The translations under genes and the position numbers were made by a program. From an uncultured Clostridia bacterium (GTDB lineage Bacteria; Bacillota; Clostridia; TANB77; CAG-508), in NCBI GenBank assembly GCA_948678575.1, contig CAPPGO010000005.1:77846-141845 (forward strand): a DNA stretch of 64,000 nt, given 5' to 3'. This document shows positions 1 through 8,938 of this stretch, piece after piece (position 1 is the stretch's first letter; every line of letters begins with the position of its first letter). The notes under the pieces are model-generated. The model ran no database searches, was not told where the DNA came from, and saw only the letters and a program-made list of their open reading frames with translations.

Positions 1-1
1 A

Positions 2-226
2 GCTATGGCAAATGATCCAGCAATACTTCTTGCAGATGAGCCAACAGGAGCATTAGATTCGAAAACTGGTCGTTTGGTTATGGATTTATTTCACAAATTG
101 AATAAAGAAAAAGGAATAACAGTTGTTTTAATTACCCACTCTAATGAATTGGCTAGTGAAACAGGTAGAATAATAACAATAAAAGATGGAAACATTTTGT
201 CAGAGTCTAAGGGAGGTAAAAAGTAA
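2..226 (+). CDS. ABC transporter ATPase, MacB/LolD-like (5' end missing)
   Basis: The window opens inside this gene and shows only its last 74 codons. They hold the Walker B and D-loop of an ABC ATPase (LLADEPTGALDS) and the H-loop (VLITHS). The LADEPTGALD form is typical of the MacB/LolD/FtsE class, which powers mechanotransmission-type permeases rather than a classical pore. The stop codon shares its last base with the ATG of the next gene, so the two are translationally coupled and form one cytoplasmic ATPase plus membrane permease system. Substrate cannot be told; peptide or antimicrobial export is usual for the family. Confidence 0.9.
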   Translation, partial: AMANDPAILLADEPTGALDSKTGRLVMDLFHKLNKEKGITVVLITHSNELASETGRIITIKDGNILSESKGGKK

Positions 227-1509
227 TGGTTATGTTATGGGAAAATATAAAACTTGCTTTTACTTCACTTTTAGCAAATAAAATGAGAGCTTTGCTTACA
301 ATGTTAGGGATTATTATAGGTATAGCATCAGTTATAGCTATTATGACTGTTGGTGATTCACTTATTAATTATATATCAGAAGAAATGAATTCTATGGGTG
401 CAAACAACATAATGGTATCTGTACAACCTAGAACTGACGAAGATAATATGTTTAATAATATGATGGCTGGTGCAATGATGATGGATCCTATAAGTGAACA
501 AGATAAAATAACACCAGAAATGTTAGAAAAATTAGGTGAACAATATTCAGATGAAATAAAGGCAATTACAATTTATGATGATCCATCAAGTGGTCAAGTT
601 ACACAAGATAAAAAATATGCAAATGTATATGTTACAGGAATTAATATTGGATATTTTGTTTCAACAGAAGTTGATATGATTGCTGGTTCAATTTTTTCAC
701 AAAGAGATTTAGAAGAAGGAAGACCAGTTACAATAGTTTCAAGTATAGTTGTAGAAAATATATTTGATGGAGATATGGATAAGGCTTTGGGTAGTACAAT
801 AGAAGTATCCGTAGATGGTAGATATGCAGAATATACTATTATAGGAGTATATGATTATGTTGTACAAGATATGTCTGCTATGATGCAATCAAGACAAGAC
901 ATTACAACTAATATGTACATTCCATATAGAACATCAATAAATCAAACACACAATGATAATTTTACAAATTTTTATGTTGTAGCAAATAATGGAGTTGATT
1001 CTGATTTATTAGCTAAAAAGATAGAAAGATTTTTTGAAGGATATTATAGAAATAATGAAGATTATCAAGTTGGAGCTTTTAATATGCAAACTATGGTAGA
1101 AATGGTTGGTAGCATGGTAGGTATGGTAACAACAGCTATTTCAATAGTTGCAGCTATTGCATTACTTGTAGGTGGTATAGGTGTTATGAATATAATGCTT
1201 GTATCAATTACAGAAAGAACACGAGAAATTGGTACAAGAAAAGCTCTTGGTGCAACAAATGGTTCTATTAGGATTCAATTTATAGTAGAAGCAATTATAA
1301 TTTGTTTAATGGGTGGTGCAATAGGTATTCTATTAGGAATATTAGGCGGTGAGGCTGCTGCCAATTTGCTTGGCTATCCAGCAACACCATCGATTTCAGG
1401 AATTATAACATCACTTGTTTTCTCAATGATAATAGGCGTATTCTTTGGATATTATCCAGCTAACAAAGCAGCTAAAATGAATCCAATTGATGCTTTAAGA
1501 TATGAATAA
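226..1509 (+). CDS. MacB-like ABC transporter permease
   Basis: This 427-residue protein has the four-helix layout of the MacB/FtsX family: one N-terminal membrane helix (about 22-44), a large extracytoplasmic periplasmic-core-like domain (about 45-295), and three C-terminal helices (about 300-425). The cytoplasmic loop motif ERTREIGTRKALGA before the last helices is the hallmark contact with the ATPase. A GGGAGG ribosome site sits nine bases upstream of the ATG, which overlaps the stop of the ATPase gene. The external domain is rich in methionine (for example NNMMAGAMMMD near 80-90). It probably exports or extracts a hydrophobic substrate with its ATPase partner; specificity is unknown. Confidence 0.9.
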   Translation: MVMLWENIKLAFTSLLANKMRALLTMLGIIIGIASVIAIMTVGDSLINYISEEMNSMGANNIMVSVQPRTDEDNMFNNMMAGAMMMDPISEQDKITPEMLEKLGEQYSDEIKAITIYDDPSSGQVTQDKKYANVYVTGINIGYFVSTEVDMIAGSIFSQRDLEEGRPVTIVSSIVVENIFDGDMDKALGSTIEVSVDGRYAEYTIIGVYDYVVQDMSAMMQSRQDITTNMYIPYRTSINQTHNDNFTNFYVVANNGVDSDLLAKKIERFFEGYYRNNEDYQVGAFNMQTMVEMVGSMVGMVTTAISIVAAIALLVGGIGVMNIMLVSITERTREIGTRKALGATNGSIRIQFIVEAIIICLMGGAIGILLGILGGEAAANLLGYPATPSISGIITSLVFSMIIGVFFGYYPANKAAKMNPIDALRYE

Positions 1510-1514
1510 AAATT

Positions 1515-1564
1515 AAGAGCAATTTAATAAGAATTTTAAATCTTATTAAATATGCTCTTTTTTT
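1515..1564 (+). terminator. Rho-independent terminator of the MacB-like operon
   Basis: AAGAGCA pairs with TGCTCTT around an inner AATAAGA/TCTTATT stem and is followed by a run of T, right after the permease stop. It separates the transporter from the sigma-factor pair. Confidence 0.8.
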
Positions 1565-1613
1565 GAAACCAAATCATATTTTGAATTGTATTATATGTAG
1601 AGGAGATAGAATT

Positions 1614-2093
1614 ATGAAAAATCAAAATGAAATAATAGATGTAATTAATCAATATTCTAATATGGTATATAGAATTGCTTTAACCAGAACAGGAACCGTA
1701 GAAAATGCAGAGGATATTTTTCAAGAAGTTTTTTTAAAGTATAGTGAAAAAATGCCAAAATTTGAAAATGAAGAACATAAAAAAGCATGGCTTATTAAGG
1801 TTACTATAAATCTAACAAAAAATTTTCATAATTCTAGTTGGAATAAAAAAGTGGTAAATTTAGATGAAGCAATTGTATTAAAAACAGAAGAACAAACAGA
1901 GGTTTTTTCTATTGTTTGTGAATTGCCATCTAATTATAAAACTGTAATTTACTTAATGTATTATGAAGGCTACAAAGTAAAAGAAATAGCAAACTTTATG
2001 AAGGTAAGTGAAGGCACAATTAAAACTTGGGCTTTTAGAGCACGAGAAATTCTAAGAGAAAAATTAGAAGGAGGATTTGAAGATGAACAATAA
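1614..2093 (+). CDS. ECF-type RNA polymerase sigma factor
   Basis: This 159-residue protein is a group 4 (extracytoplasmic function) sigma factor. Region 2 is recognisable at about 10-75 (AEDIFQEVFLKY, the core-binding and -10 recognition helix), and region 4 at about 105-155 with the helix-turn-helix VKEIANFMKVSEGTIKTW. An in-frame upstream extension exists, but AGGAGA lies properly spaced before the ATG at 1614, so that start is used. The gene overlaps the next by 11 bases, so sigma factor and membrane partner are co-translated. By analogy with such pairs, the downstream membrane protein may regulate it; that is inference. Confidence 0.9.
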   Translation: MKNQNEIIDVINQYSNMVYRIALTRTGTVENAEDIFQEVFLKYSEKMPKFENEEHKKAWLIKVTINLTKNFHNSSWNKKVVNLDEAIVLKTEEQTEVFSIVCELPSNYKTVIYLMYYEGYKVKEIANFMKVSEGTIKTWAFRAREILREKLEGGFEDEQ

Positions 2094-4080
2094 AGATAAT
2101 TATAAAAATGCAATTGAACAAATTCAAGCACGAGAAGAACTAAAAGAAAAAACTATTCAAAAAATCAGAGATAATAGAAACAAAAAGAAAATAACTTATT
2201 TGAAATATTTATCAGCATGTGCAGTTTTTGTTATAGCTATAACATCGGGAAAATTCTATTATGATAGAATAAATAATGGTATGTTAGAAATAGAAGAAAA
2301 ACCTTTATATATTGGTGATACAAATAAAGTACCTTTGATTGCTTTAAATAAAAATTTACCAAGATTTTCTAGTATTAAAGAGTTAGAAGATGTTATAAAA
2401 GAAAATACTTATTTTATTACCAATGATTATATGAAAGAATCTGCTGTGGAAGATGTTGCATTAAATGTAAAAGCGGAATCAACAAATGGCGAAAGAAAAA
2501 ATGTTACAGAATATTCAAAAACTAATGTGCAAGTGGAAAATGTAGATGAGGCAGATATAGTAAAAACAGATGGAGAATATATTTATTATACAACTCAAAA
2601 CATTGTATATATTATAAAAGCAGACAATCTTCAAATAGTTAAAGAGATAGATTTATATGGAGAAAAAGAACGTTTTTTACCATTTGAATTATATGTAAAT
2701 AAAGATAAATTAATAGTAATAGGAAATTATTCAAAAATAGAAGAGGTAGAACAACAGAATAAATTAAGATATTCAAGTAGAATCTATTCAGAGACTACTA
2801 CACAGGCAATGGTATATGATATTTCAGATAGAGTAAATCCCGTAGAAAAAAGAACTGTAAGACTAGATGGTGGGTATCGAAATTCTAGAATGATTGGAGA
2901 TAATATATATTTAATTAGTTCAAAAAGTGCATATTATTATGATGGTATGAAAGAAAACGAAATATTACCTAAAATATATGATACATTAGGTGGTGAAAAA
3001 ATAATTTCTGCGACAGATATTGCATATTTTGAAGGAACAAATAGTTATTCTTTTATGACAGTTGCTGGTTTCGATATAAATAACAATGAAAATGTTTGTA
3101 CAGAAACTTTTTATGGTGCTAGTGATACAGTTTATGCAAGTTTAAATAATTTATATATAACACAAATTGAATATAATGATAGATGGGATGTTAGTGAAAA
3201 CATTATTTATAAATTTAAGTTAAATGGTTCAAAAATAGAACTTCTTTGTAGGGGTGAAGTAAAAGGAAATTTAAATAATCAATTCTCTATGGATGAATAT
3301 AATGGCAATTTAAGAATTGCGACGACTTCTGGATATGATGAAAAGGCAACAAATCAGTTATTTATATTGGATGAAAATTTGAAAGAAATTGGAAAAATAG
3401 AAAACATGGCAGTTGGAGAAAGAATATATTCAGTAAGATTTATTGGAGAAATAGGTTATGTAGTTACTTTTGAGCAGATAGATCCTCTATTTGTAATAGA
3501 TTTGTCAGATCCAAGAAATCCTCAAATAAAAGGAGAATTAAAAATTCCAGGTTATAGTAGTTATTTACATCCTTATGATGAAACACATATTATTGGCATT
3601 GGGTATAATACAAAATCAAATGGATATGGTGGAGTAACAAATGCTAATATGAAAATGTCTATGTTTGATGTATCAGATTTAGAAAATCCAAAAGAATTAT
3701 TTAATATAGATATTGGTGATTCTTACGCATATTCAGAGATAATTTATAATCATAAAGTATTATTTGAAAATAAAGAGAAAGGTTTGATTGGTTTTCCTGT
3801 AACATTAAGAGAACATAAAGCTTCTGAGGATAGAGATACATTTTCTATTTTTCATATTGATTTAGAAAAAGGATTTGAGAGATATGGAGAAATTTCACAT
3901 AAAATTGATTATAGAACTAATATAGATAGAGCAATTTATATAGGTGATACATTATATACATTAGCTGATTATGAAATTAAATCATACGATTTAGAAAATT
4001 TAGAGGAATTGCAAACACTTGAACTTGAAGAGAGAAATTTTGAATATGATACTAGTACAATAGATTTAATAGAAGAATAA
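2083..4080 (+). CDS. Membrane-anchored C-terminal beta-propeller protein (possible anti-sigma partner)
   Basis: The 665-residue product starts at an ATG eight bases after AAGGAGG, inside the end of the sigma-factor gene. Residues about 1-40 are charged and cytoplasmic, one membrane helix follows (about 43-62), and the remainder is extracytoplasmic. The stretch NVDEADIVKTDGEYIYY (about 155-172) is the signature of the secreted C-terminal beta-propeller family found beside ECF sigma factors in Firmicutes. The short cytoplasmic N-terminus could hold the sigma factor at the membrane, with the propeller acting as sensor; no ZAS-type zinc motif is seen, so this role is inferred from position only. 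Confidence 0.8.
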   Translation: MNNKDNYKNAIEQIQAREELKEKTIQKIRDNRNKKKITYLKYLSACAVFVIAITSGKFYYDRINNGMLEIEEKPLYIGDTNKVPLIALNKNLPRFSSIKELEDVIKENTYFITNDYMKESAVEDVALNVKAESTNGERKNVTEYSKTNVQVENVDEADIVKTDGEYIYYTTQNIVYIIKADNLQIVKEIDLYGEKERFLPFELYVNKDKLIVIGNYSKIEEVEQQNKLRYSSRIYSETTTQAMVYDISDRVNPVEKRTVRLDGGYRNSRMIGDNIYLISSKSAYYYDGMKENEILPKIYDTLGGEKIISATDIAYFEGTNSYSFMTVAGFDINNNENVCTETFYGASDTVYASLNNLYITQIEYNDRWDVSENIIYKFKLNGSKIELLCRGEVKGNLNNQFSMDEYNGNLRIATTSGYDEKATNQLFILDENLKEIGKIENMAVGERIYSVRFIGEIGYVVTFEQIDPLFVIDLSDPRNPQIKGELKIPGYSSYLHPYDETHIIGIGYNTKSNGYGGVTNANMKMSMFDVSDLENPKELFNIDIGDSYAYSEIIYNHKVLFENKEKGLIGFPVTLREHKASEDRDTFSIFHIDLEKGFERYGEISHKIDYRTNIDRAIYIGDTLYTLADYEIKSYDLENLEELQTLELEERNFEYDTSTIDLIEE

Positions 4081-4088
4081 TAGAAAAT

Positions 4089-4117
4089 ACAGACTTAAAT
4101 TTTAAGTCTGTATTTTT
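4089..4117 (+). terminator. Rho-independent terminator after the beta-propeller gene
   Basis: A nearly perfect ACAGACTTAAA/TTTAAGTCTGT hairpin is followed by a short T-run, nine bases after the stop codon. Confidence 0.85.
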
Positions 4118-4120
4118 GTG

Positions 4121-4149
4121 TTGACTTTTGAATTAAATCGTATTATAAT
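4121..4149 (+). promoter_or_regulatory. Sigma-A type promoter
   Basis: TTGACT and TATAAT are separated by exactly 17 bases. It drives a 200-base leader holding a TTAAGTT-ACTC-AACTTAA hairpin and a GGAGGTGATG ribosome-site-like sequence that opens only a two-codon frame. A second promoter lies within the leader. Confidence 0.8.
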
Positions 4150-4277
4150 CATACTACTTTTATTTCTAAATTATCTTTTTTAAGTTACTCAACTTAAAAG
4201 AAAATCAAATGTGAAAATCTAGTATGGGAGGTGATGTTTTAATAATAACTGATGTGTAAGTTATACAAAAAGTTTTA

Positions 4278-4306
4278 TTGACACTAAAAAAACTAACTTG
4301 TATAAT
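4278..4306 (+). promoter_or_regulatory. Consensus sigma-A promoter of the coiled-coil gene
   Basis: TTGACA and TATAAT match consensus exactly with 17-base spacing. This should be one of the strongest promoters in the window and lies about 45 bases before the coiled-coil gene. Confidence 0.9.
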
Positions 4307-4352
4307 TAATTCAATGAGATAGGGTAAATTTTAATAGACAGGAGGTGAGACA

Positions 4353-4679
4353 ATGAACATTGAAGAATTATACGAAAAATTGAAACAAGATCAAAAAGCA
4401 ACAAAAGAAGAATTATATGAAAGATTGAAGCAAGATCAAGTAAGAACCAAAGAAGAATTAAAGCAAGACCAAAATGAATTGTACGAAAAATTAAAAATAG
4501 AAATATCAAATGTTAAGAAAGAATTAAAAGCAGAGATAAGACAAGTTCAAGATGAAATTAATAATAGATTTGACAAATTAACAGAAGAAATTTCAACTGA
4601 AATATTAGAAACTGGTAAATTGCTATATAATAAATTTGAAGATTTAGAAAGTAAAATGCAATCTAAAAAGCTATCTTAA
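4353..4679 (+). CDS. Small coiled-coil protein with tandem ELYE(K/R)LKQDQ repeats
   Basis: The product is 108 residues, highly charged (Lys, Glu, Gln), and predicted to be one long coiled coil with no membrane segment or signal peptide. The N-terminal half is built from imperfect repeats of ELYE(K/R)LKQDQ that are also visible in the DNA, implying recent internal duplication. AGGAGGTGAG sits directly before the ATG. The gene is monocistronic between a consensus promoter and a terminator, so it is probably abundant. I do not recognise a family; it may be structural or a trigger-factor-like binding partner, but no function is supported. Confidence 0.8.
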   Translation: MNIEELYEKLKQDQKATKEELYERLKQDQVRTKEELKQDQNELYEKLKIEISNVKKELKAEIRQVQDEINNRFDKLTEEISTEILETGKLLYNKFEDLESKMQSKKLS

Positions 4680-4703
4680 CAGTAAAGAATTCAAATAAAA
4701 AGT

Positions 4704-4770
4704 AATACATCTTATTTAAACTAATCCATTGTAATTGTATGGAAAGGAATAAAATAAGATGTATTTTTTA
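4704..4770 (+). terminator. Long-loop terminator before spoIIIA
   Basis: AATACATCTTATTT pairs with AAATAAGATGTATT across a 34-base loop and runs into T residues. Confidence 0.7.
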
Positions 4771-4836
4771 TATTTTTGTTCTAAAATATAAAAAATTGCA
4801 TATATAAATATTATACTAATGAAAAAGGAGATTTTT

Positions 4837-5773
4837 ATGGAGGAAGTATTAAATTATTTACCAGATAAAATAAGAGAAAAGATATTAGAGAATTCTTTGG
4901 ACAAGTTAGAAGAAATAGAAGAGATTAGATTAAGATTAGAAAGACCAATTATATTAAAATATAGTAATGGAGAAAAAGTTATAAAATATTCAGTAACTAT
5001 TGAAGAAATGATTTCTAGTTTACAAGAAATATGTGAAAATTCAATATATACATATCAAAATCAGATTGCAGAAGGATTTGTGACAATAAAGGGTGGACAT
5101 AGAGTTGGAATAAGTGGATCTGGAGTTATGGAAAATGAAAAAATAATAAACATAAACCACATATATAGTTTGAATTTTAGAATTGCTAGACAAGTTCTAG
5201 GAGCCAGTAATAAAATTTTAAAATATATTTTAAATTTAGAAAAAAATAATATTTTTAATACGCTTATTGTTTCAGCACCAGGGGTTCGGAAAAACTACTA
5301 TTATAAGAGATATTATTAGGCAAATTTCAACAGGAATCAAAGAAATAAAATTTTTAGCTATTAATGTTGGAGTAGTAGATGAAAGAGGAGAAATAGCTAG
5401 TTTGTTTCGAGGAATACCACAAAATGATATTGGCATAAAAACAGATGTTATAGATAATGTTCCTAAAAATCTTGGAATGAAAATGTTAATTCGTTCAATG
5501 GCACCAAAAGTAATTGTAGCAGATGAAATTGGTAGTAGTGAAGATATTGAAGCTATTAAATATGCAATTTGTTCAGGAGCAAAAGGATTATTTACAGCAC
5601 ATGGTGCAAATTTTGAAGATATATCATTAAATCCAATTATTAAAAATTTAATTGCAACCAATATTATTGAAAGAATTATATTTTTAGATGAAGAAAATAA
5701 AGGAAAAATAAAAGATGTTTTTGTTTTAAATAAGAAAAATGGAGAGTATGAAAGAAGTGTAGATAAAATATGA
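4837..5773 (+). CDS. spoIIIAA: SpoIIIAA, stage III sporulation ATPase, requires +1 recoding
   Basis: SpoIIIAA is the secretion-ATPase-like subunit of the SpoIIIA-SpoIIQ channel between mother cell and forespore. AGGAG precedes the ATG at 4837 (an in-frame ATG at 4819 lacks one). Frame one runs through ...IVSAPGV and then meets CGG-A at 5287; without that C the frame continues as GKTTIIRDIIRQ and gives a 311-residue protein, the usual family length. The recoded glycine (residue 151) is the invariant glycine before the Walker A lysine of APGVGKT, so no active ATPase could be made otherwise. Walker B is VIVADEIG. The stop overlaps spoIIIAB. No other lesion is present, so I call this recoded rather than a pseudogene. 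Confidence 0.9.
5287..5290 (+). other. CGGA recoding site 1 (spoIIIAA)
   Basis: GTT-CGG-A in the incoming frame; reading resumes at GGA (5288). The residue restored is the Walker A glycine. Confidence 0.85.
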
Positions 5774-6273
5774 TTGTTAAATTTATTATATCAATTCTTA
5801 TTATATATATATGTACATATTTAGGAATCTATAAAGCAAAAACTTATGAAAATAGAGAAAGAGAACTAAAAAAAATAAAAAATGCTTTGGCTTTTTTTAA
5901 AAGTAAAATTGAATTTACTTATGAGCCAATACAAGAAATTTTTATGCAAATTTCTAAATCAGTATATTTACATAAAGATAATATTTTTTTGAGAACAACC
6001 AGATATCTTAGAGATACAGATTTGAGTAATTCTTGGAATAAATCTGTTGATGAATCAATAGATTTTAATAAGGAAGATAAAGAAATTTTAAAAATGTTTG
6101 GAAAACTCCTTGGTAAAACAGATAAAAAAGGTCAAATTAGTGAAATTGAAATAAGTCAGAGTTTTATAGAAAAGCAAATTGAAAAGGCAGAACAAGAAAA
6201 AAATAAAAATTCAAAATTATATAAATCATTGGGAGTGAGTCTAGGCATAGGAATTGTAATAATTTTAATTTAG
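5770..6273 (+). CDS. spoIIIAB: SpoIIIAB, stage III sporulation protein
   Basis: The 167-residue protein has an N-terminal membrane helix (about 3-20), a helical cytoplasmic body with charged helices, and a hydrophobic C-terminal end (about 152-167). This is the SpoIIIAB layout, related to GspF-type inner membrane components of type II secretion. The ATG overlaps the stop of spoIIIAA, and the position as second gene of the eight-gene operon supports the call. It is thought to anchor or couple the SpoIIIAA ATPase to the mother-cell side of the channel. Confidence 0.9.
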   Translation: MIVKFIISILIIYICTYLGIYKAKTYENRERELKKIKNALAFFKSKIEFTYEPIQEIFMQISKSVYLHKDNIFLRTTRYLRDTDLSNSWNKSVDESIDFNKEDKEILKMFGKLLGKTDKKGQISEIEISQSFIEKQIEKAEQEKNKNSKLYKSLGVSLGIGIVIILI

Positions 6274-6283
6274 GAGGAAGTTT

Positions 6284-6478
6284 ATGGACATTAATATTTT
6301 ATTAAAAATAGCAGGTGTCGGAATTTTGATAGCTGTTGTTCATCAAATACTTTCAAAAGCTGGAAGAGAAGATCAAGCAATGATGACAAGTCTAGCTGGA
6401 ATGATTATTGTTCTTACAATGGTAGTTAAAGAAATAGGCAGTTTATTTGAAACTGTTAGGACGGTGTTTGATTTATAA
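6284..6478 (+). CDS. spoIIIAC: SpoIIIAC, stage III sporulation membrane protein
   Basis: This 64-residue protein has two membrane helices (about 5-22 and 35-55) separated by a short charged loop containing SKAGREDQAM, which is characteristic of SpoIIIAC. A strong AGGAGG precedes the ATG. The stop codon overlaps the start of spoIIIAD. It is a small integral membrane subunit of the SpoIIIA channel in the mother-cell-derived membrane of the forespore. Confidence 0.92.
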   Translation: MDINILLKIAGVGILIAVVHQILSKAGREDQAMMTSLAGMIIVLTMVVKEIGSLFETVRTVFDL

Positions 6479-6864
6479 TGGAAATTGTCAAAATTGTTGG
6501 AATTGGTTTTATGACTTTAATCATTTCATTAGTATTAAAAGAATATAAAAAAGAATATGCAATATACTGTTCTTTAATTGGAGGAATTATATTGCTTACA
6601 TATTCTTTTGGAACAATTAGAGAAATAGTAAATTTTTTAACTAAAATTGCGGATAAGACAAGCTATAATTCGGAATTTATAGGTTTATTGTTAAAAATTA
6701 CTGGAATTGCTATTTTAGTAGAATATGCAACCAGTATATGCAAAGATAGTGGAGAAACTGCAATAGCTAGTAAAATAGATTTTGCAGGAAAAATAATAAT
6801 TATATCAATGTCAATTCCAATAATTAGCCTAACATTAACTACTCTTCTAGAATTGCTACCATAA
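6478..6864 (+). CDS. spoIIIAD: SpoIIIAD, stage III sporulation membrane protein
   Basis: The product is 128 residues with four likely membrane helices (about 5-18, 29-48, 72-90 and 102-125). It resembles a duplicated, extended SpoIIIAC, as is known for this pair. It starts inside the stop of spoIIIAC. It acts as a membrane component of the SpoIIIA complex required for late forespore gene expression. Confidence 0.92.
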   Translation: MEIVKIVGIGFMTLIISLVLKEYKKEYAIYCSLIGGIILLTYSFGTIREIVNFLTKIADKTSYNSEFIGLLLKITGIAILVEYATSICKDSGETAIASKIDFAGKIIIISMSIPIISLTLTTLLELLP

Positions 6865-6873
6865 GAGGTATAT

Positions 6874-8013
6874 ATGATAAAAAAAGTTTTAATTATTTTT
6901 ATAATAATAATTAATTTGATAGGAGTATGCTATGGAACAGAAGAACTTTTAGAGGAAGGAAAAAAGACTTTTGGTGTAAATGACTTTGTAAAAGAAGCAG
7001 AAATTTATACAAAAGATGTTTTTCCAGATTTAGATTTAGGAACACTTTTTAATGCAGGAACAAATGGCGAAATAGATCTAGGATTTTTTAAGAAAATTAT
7101 TTTTAATTTAATAGGTAGTGAAGTTTCAGGAGCAATAAAACTAATGATAACAGTTTTAGTAGTCATTATAATAAATAGTGTATGTAAAGCTATTTTAGAA
7201 AATTTAGGGAATGAAGATACTGTTAAAATAGTTTATCTATTGCAATATTTAATAATTATAATTGTAGTTACATCAAGTTTTGTTAGTATTTTAAATGTTA
7301 CAAAAGAAACAATTAAGAAATTGATAGATTTTATGAATTTATTAATACCACTTTTTACAACATTAGTTTTAACGACAGGTTCGATTGCAAGCACAAATGC
7401 AATTCAACCAATTCTATTATTTTCAATAAATTTTATTGGAAATTTTTGTGAAAGTTTTTTGATTCCAATACTTTTAATTTCAATTACTTTGAGTATTGTT
7501 TCCAATATTTCTGATAAAGTGCAAATAGCAAGTTTAGCAAAGTTTTTAAAATCTTCTATTTTATGGTGCTTAGGAATTATTTTAACAATTTTTACTTGTC
7601 TTATATCGTTAGAAGGAACATTAGGAGCATCAGTAGATGGTTTAACTGCTAAAACTACCAAGGCAGCAGTTACAAATTTTATACCAGTAGTAGGAAAAAT
7701 ATTAGGTGATACAGTTGAAGCAGTAATTGGATGTACAAATATTTTGAAAAATACAGTAGGATTTATTGGAATAATAATTATTATGGGAATAGTTTTACTT
7801 CCAATTATAAAAATTGCAGTGTTTACAATTTGTTTTAAATTAACTTCTAGTATTGGAGAAACAGTTGCTGATAGTAAAATAACTAAGCTAGTTAATGAAG
7901 TTTCAGATGGGTATAAAATATTGCTTGGAATATTAATATCAGTATCAGTAATGTTTATTATTGGAATTACATTAGTTTTGAAAATTAGTAATAGTTCACT
8001 TATGTATAGGTAG
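6874..8013 (+). CDS. spoIIIAE: SpoIIIAE, stage III sporulation polytopic membrane protein
   Basis: The 379-residue protein begins with a cleavable-looking signal peptide (about 1-22, ending ...GVCYG), followed by an extracytoplasmic stretch and about eight membrane helices from residue 85 to the end. This is the SpoIIIAE architecture; the family usually measures 380-400 residues. It is the largest membrane subunit of the SpoIIIA channel. The gene lies nine bases after spoIIIAD and three bases before spoIIIAF. A long antisense open frame covers its 3' half but is a composition shadow. Confidence 0.92.
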   Translation: MIKKVLIIFIIIINLIGVCYGTEELLEEGKKTFGVNDFVKEAEIYTKDVFPDLDLGTLFNAGTNGEIDLGFFKKIIFNLIGSEVSGAIKLMITVLVVIIINSVCKAILENLGNEDTVKIVYLLQYLIIIIVVTSSFVSILNVTKETIKKLIDFMNLLIPLFTTLVLTTGSIASTNAIQPILLFSINFIGNFCESFLIPILLISITLSIVSNISDKVQIASLAKFLKSSILWCLGIILTIFTCLISLEGTLGASVDGLTAKTTKAAVTNFIPVVGKILGDTVEAVIGCTNILKNTVGFIGIIIIMGIVLLPIIKIAVFTICFKLTSSIGETVADSKITKLVNEVSDGYKILLGILISVSVMFIIGITLVLKISNSSLMYR

Positions 8014-8016
8014 GTT

Positions 8017-8472
8017 ATGATTGAGTTTTTAAAGAATTGGTGCGAAGGAATAATGATTAGTGTTTTCATAACAGTAATTATAGAAATGCTTGTACCAGAA
8101 GGAAATATAAAAAAATATGTAAGAGTAATTATTGGAGTTTACATGGTGTTTATCATTTTGAACCCAATAATTTCAGGTATAGATAAATTTGATATTGATA
8201 ATATTTTAGAATTTGATAGAAACTATAAAACACAAGAAACTTCTGTGTCAAATGATGATATATTAAGTTTATACTCAAAAGCTATGGAAACAGATATTAA
8301 AGAAAAATTTGATAATATTAAAGATATAACAATTGTATTTTCAGAAAATTTAGAAGAAATTGAAAATATAGAAATTATAATTCATGATGGAGAAACGAAA
8401 GTAAATGAAATTAAAGATTATATAAAAGAGAATTATCAAGTTTCAGAAAATATAATTTCAATTATTTCATAA
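8017..8472 (+). CDS. spoIIIAF: SpoIIIAF, stage III sporulation protein
   Basis: The 151-residue product has two N-terminal membrane helices (about 8-28 and 36-53) with the SpoIIIAF-type motif WCEGIMISVFITVIIEML, then a soluble domain of about 90 residues with a ring-building-motif character. The gene is in the fixed sixth position of the operon. It belongs to the inter-membrane ring assembly linking mother cell and forespore. Confidence 0.9.
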   Translation: MIEFLKNWCEGIMISVFITVIIEMLVPEGNIKKYVRVIIGVYMVFIILNPIISGIDKFDIDNILEFDRNYKTQETSVSNDDILSLYSKAMETDIKEKFDNIKDITIVFSENLEEIENIEIIIHDGETKVNEIKDYIKENYQVSENIISIIS

Positions 8473-8482
8473 GGAGGAAAAA

Positions 8483-8938
8483 ATGATTGAAAAATTTAAA
8501 GAAATATTTAAAAATAAAGATAAAAAAGTAGAAAATTTAATTTTTTTATTAATTATTCTAATTATAACACTAGTTTGCATAAACTATATTATGAGAGATG
8601 ATGAAGGTATGGATGAAAAAGAAAAATATAAGAATGCAGTACTTGCAAGTAGTAGTGAAATTACTGGAACAGAATTAGAAAATAGAATTGAAAATATTTT
8701 GAACAAAATTGATGGGGTAGGTGAAGTATCTGTTTTACTTACATATGATGATGAAAAATTAGAAGGTATCGTTGTTGTTGCAGAAGGTGCAAATAATTTG
8801 GATATTAAAATAAATATTATTTCGGCAATAGAGGCTGTAACAGGTCTTGGAAAGCATAAAATAAAAGTTTACGAGATGAATGAAATTTATAATAAAGGAG
8901 GAAACTATGGAGAAAAAAATCAATATGGAGAAGGTTAA
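8483..8938 (+). CDS. spoIIIAG: SpoIIIAG, inter-membrane ring protein
   Basis: This 151-residue protein has one membrane helix (about 18-38) and an extracytoplasmic domain with GVGEVSVLLTYDD and an ENILNKIDGVGEV stretch, typical of SpoIIIAG ring-building domains (EscJ/PrgK-like). AAGGAGG precedes the ATG. It is shorter than Bacillus SpoIIIAG (about 229 residues), lacking much of the insert that forms its beta-triangle; Clostridia versions are often compact. The 3' end overlaps spoIIIAH by 32 bases. Confidence 0.9.
   Translation: MIEKFKEIFKNKDKKVENLIFLLIILIITLVCINYIMRDDEGMDEKEKYKNAVLASSSEITGTELENRIENILNKIDGVGEVSVLLTYDDEKLEGIVVVAEGANNLDIKINIISAIEAVTGLGKHKIKVYEMNEIYNKGGNYGEKNQYGEG

Noticed and set aside
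4819..4836. Earlier start of spoIIIAA
   Set aside because: The six extra codons contain the ribosome site itself, AAGGAG, that serves the ATG at 4837.
7404..8069. Antisense 221-codon open frame over spoIIIAE
   Set aside because: It is the mirror of a hydrophobic AT-rich gene and lacks a ribosome site or domain; a composition shadow.
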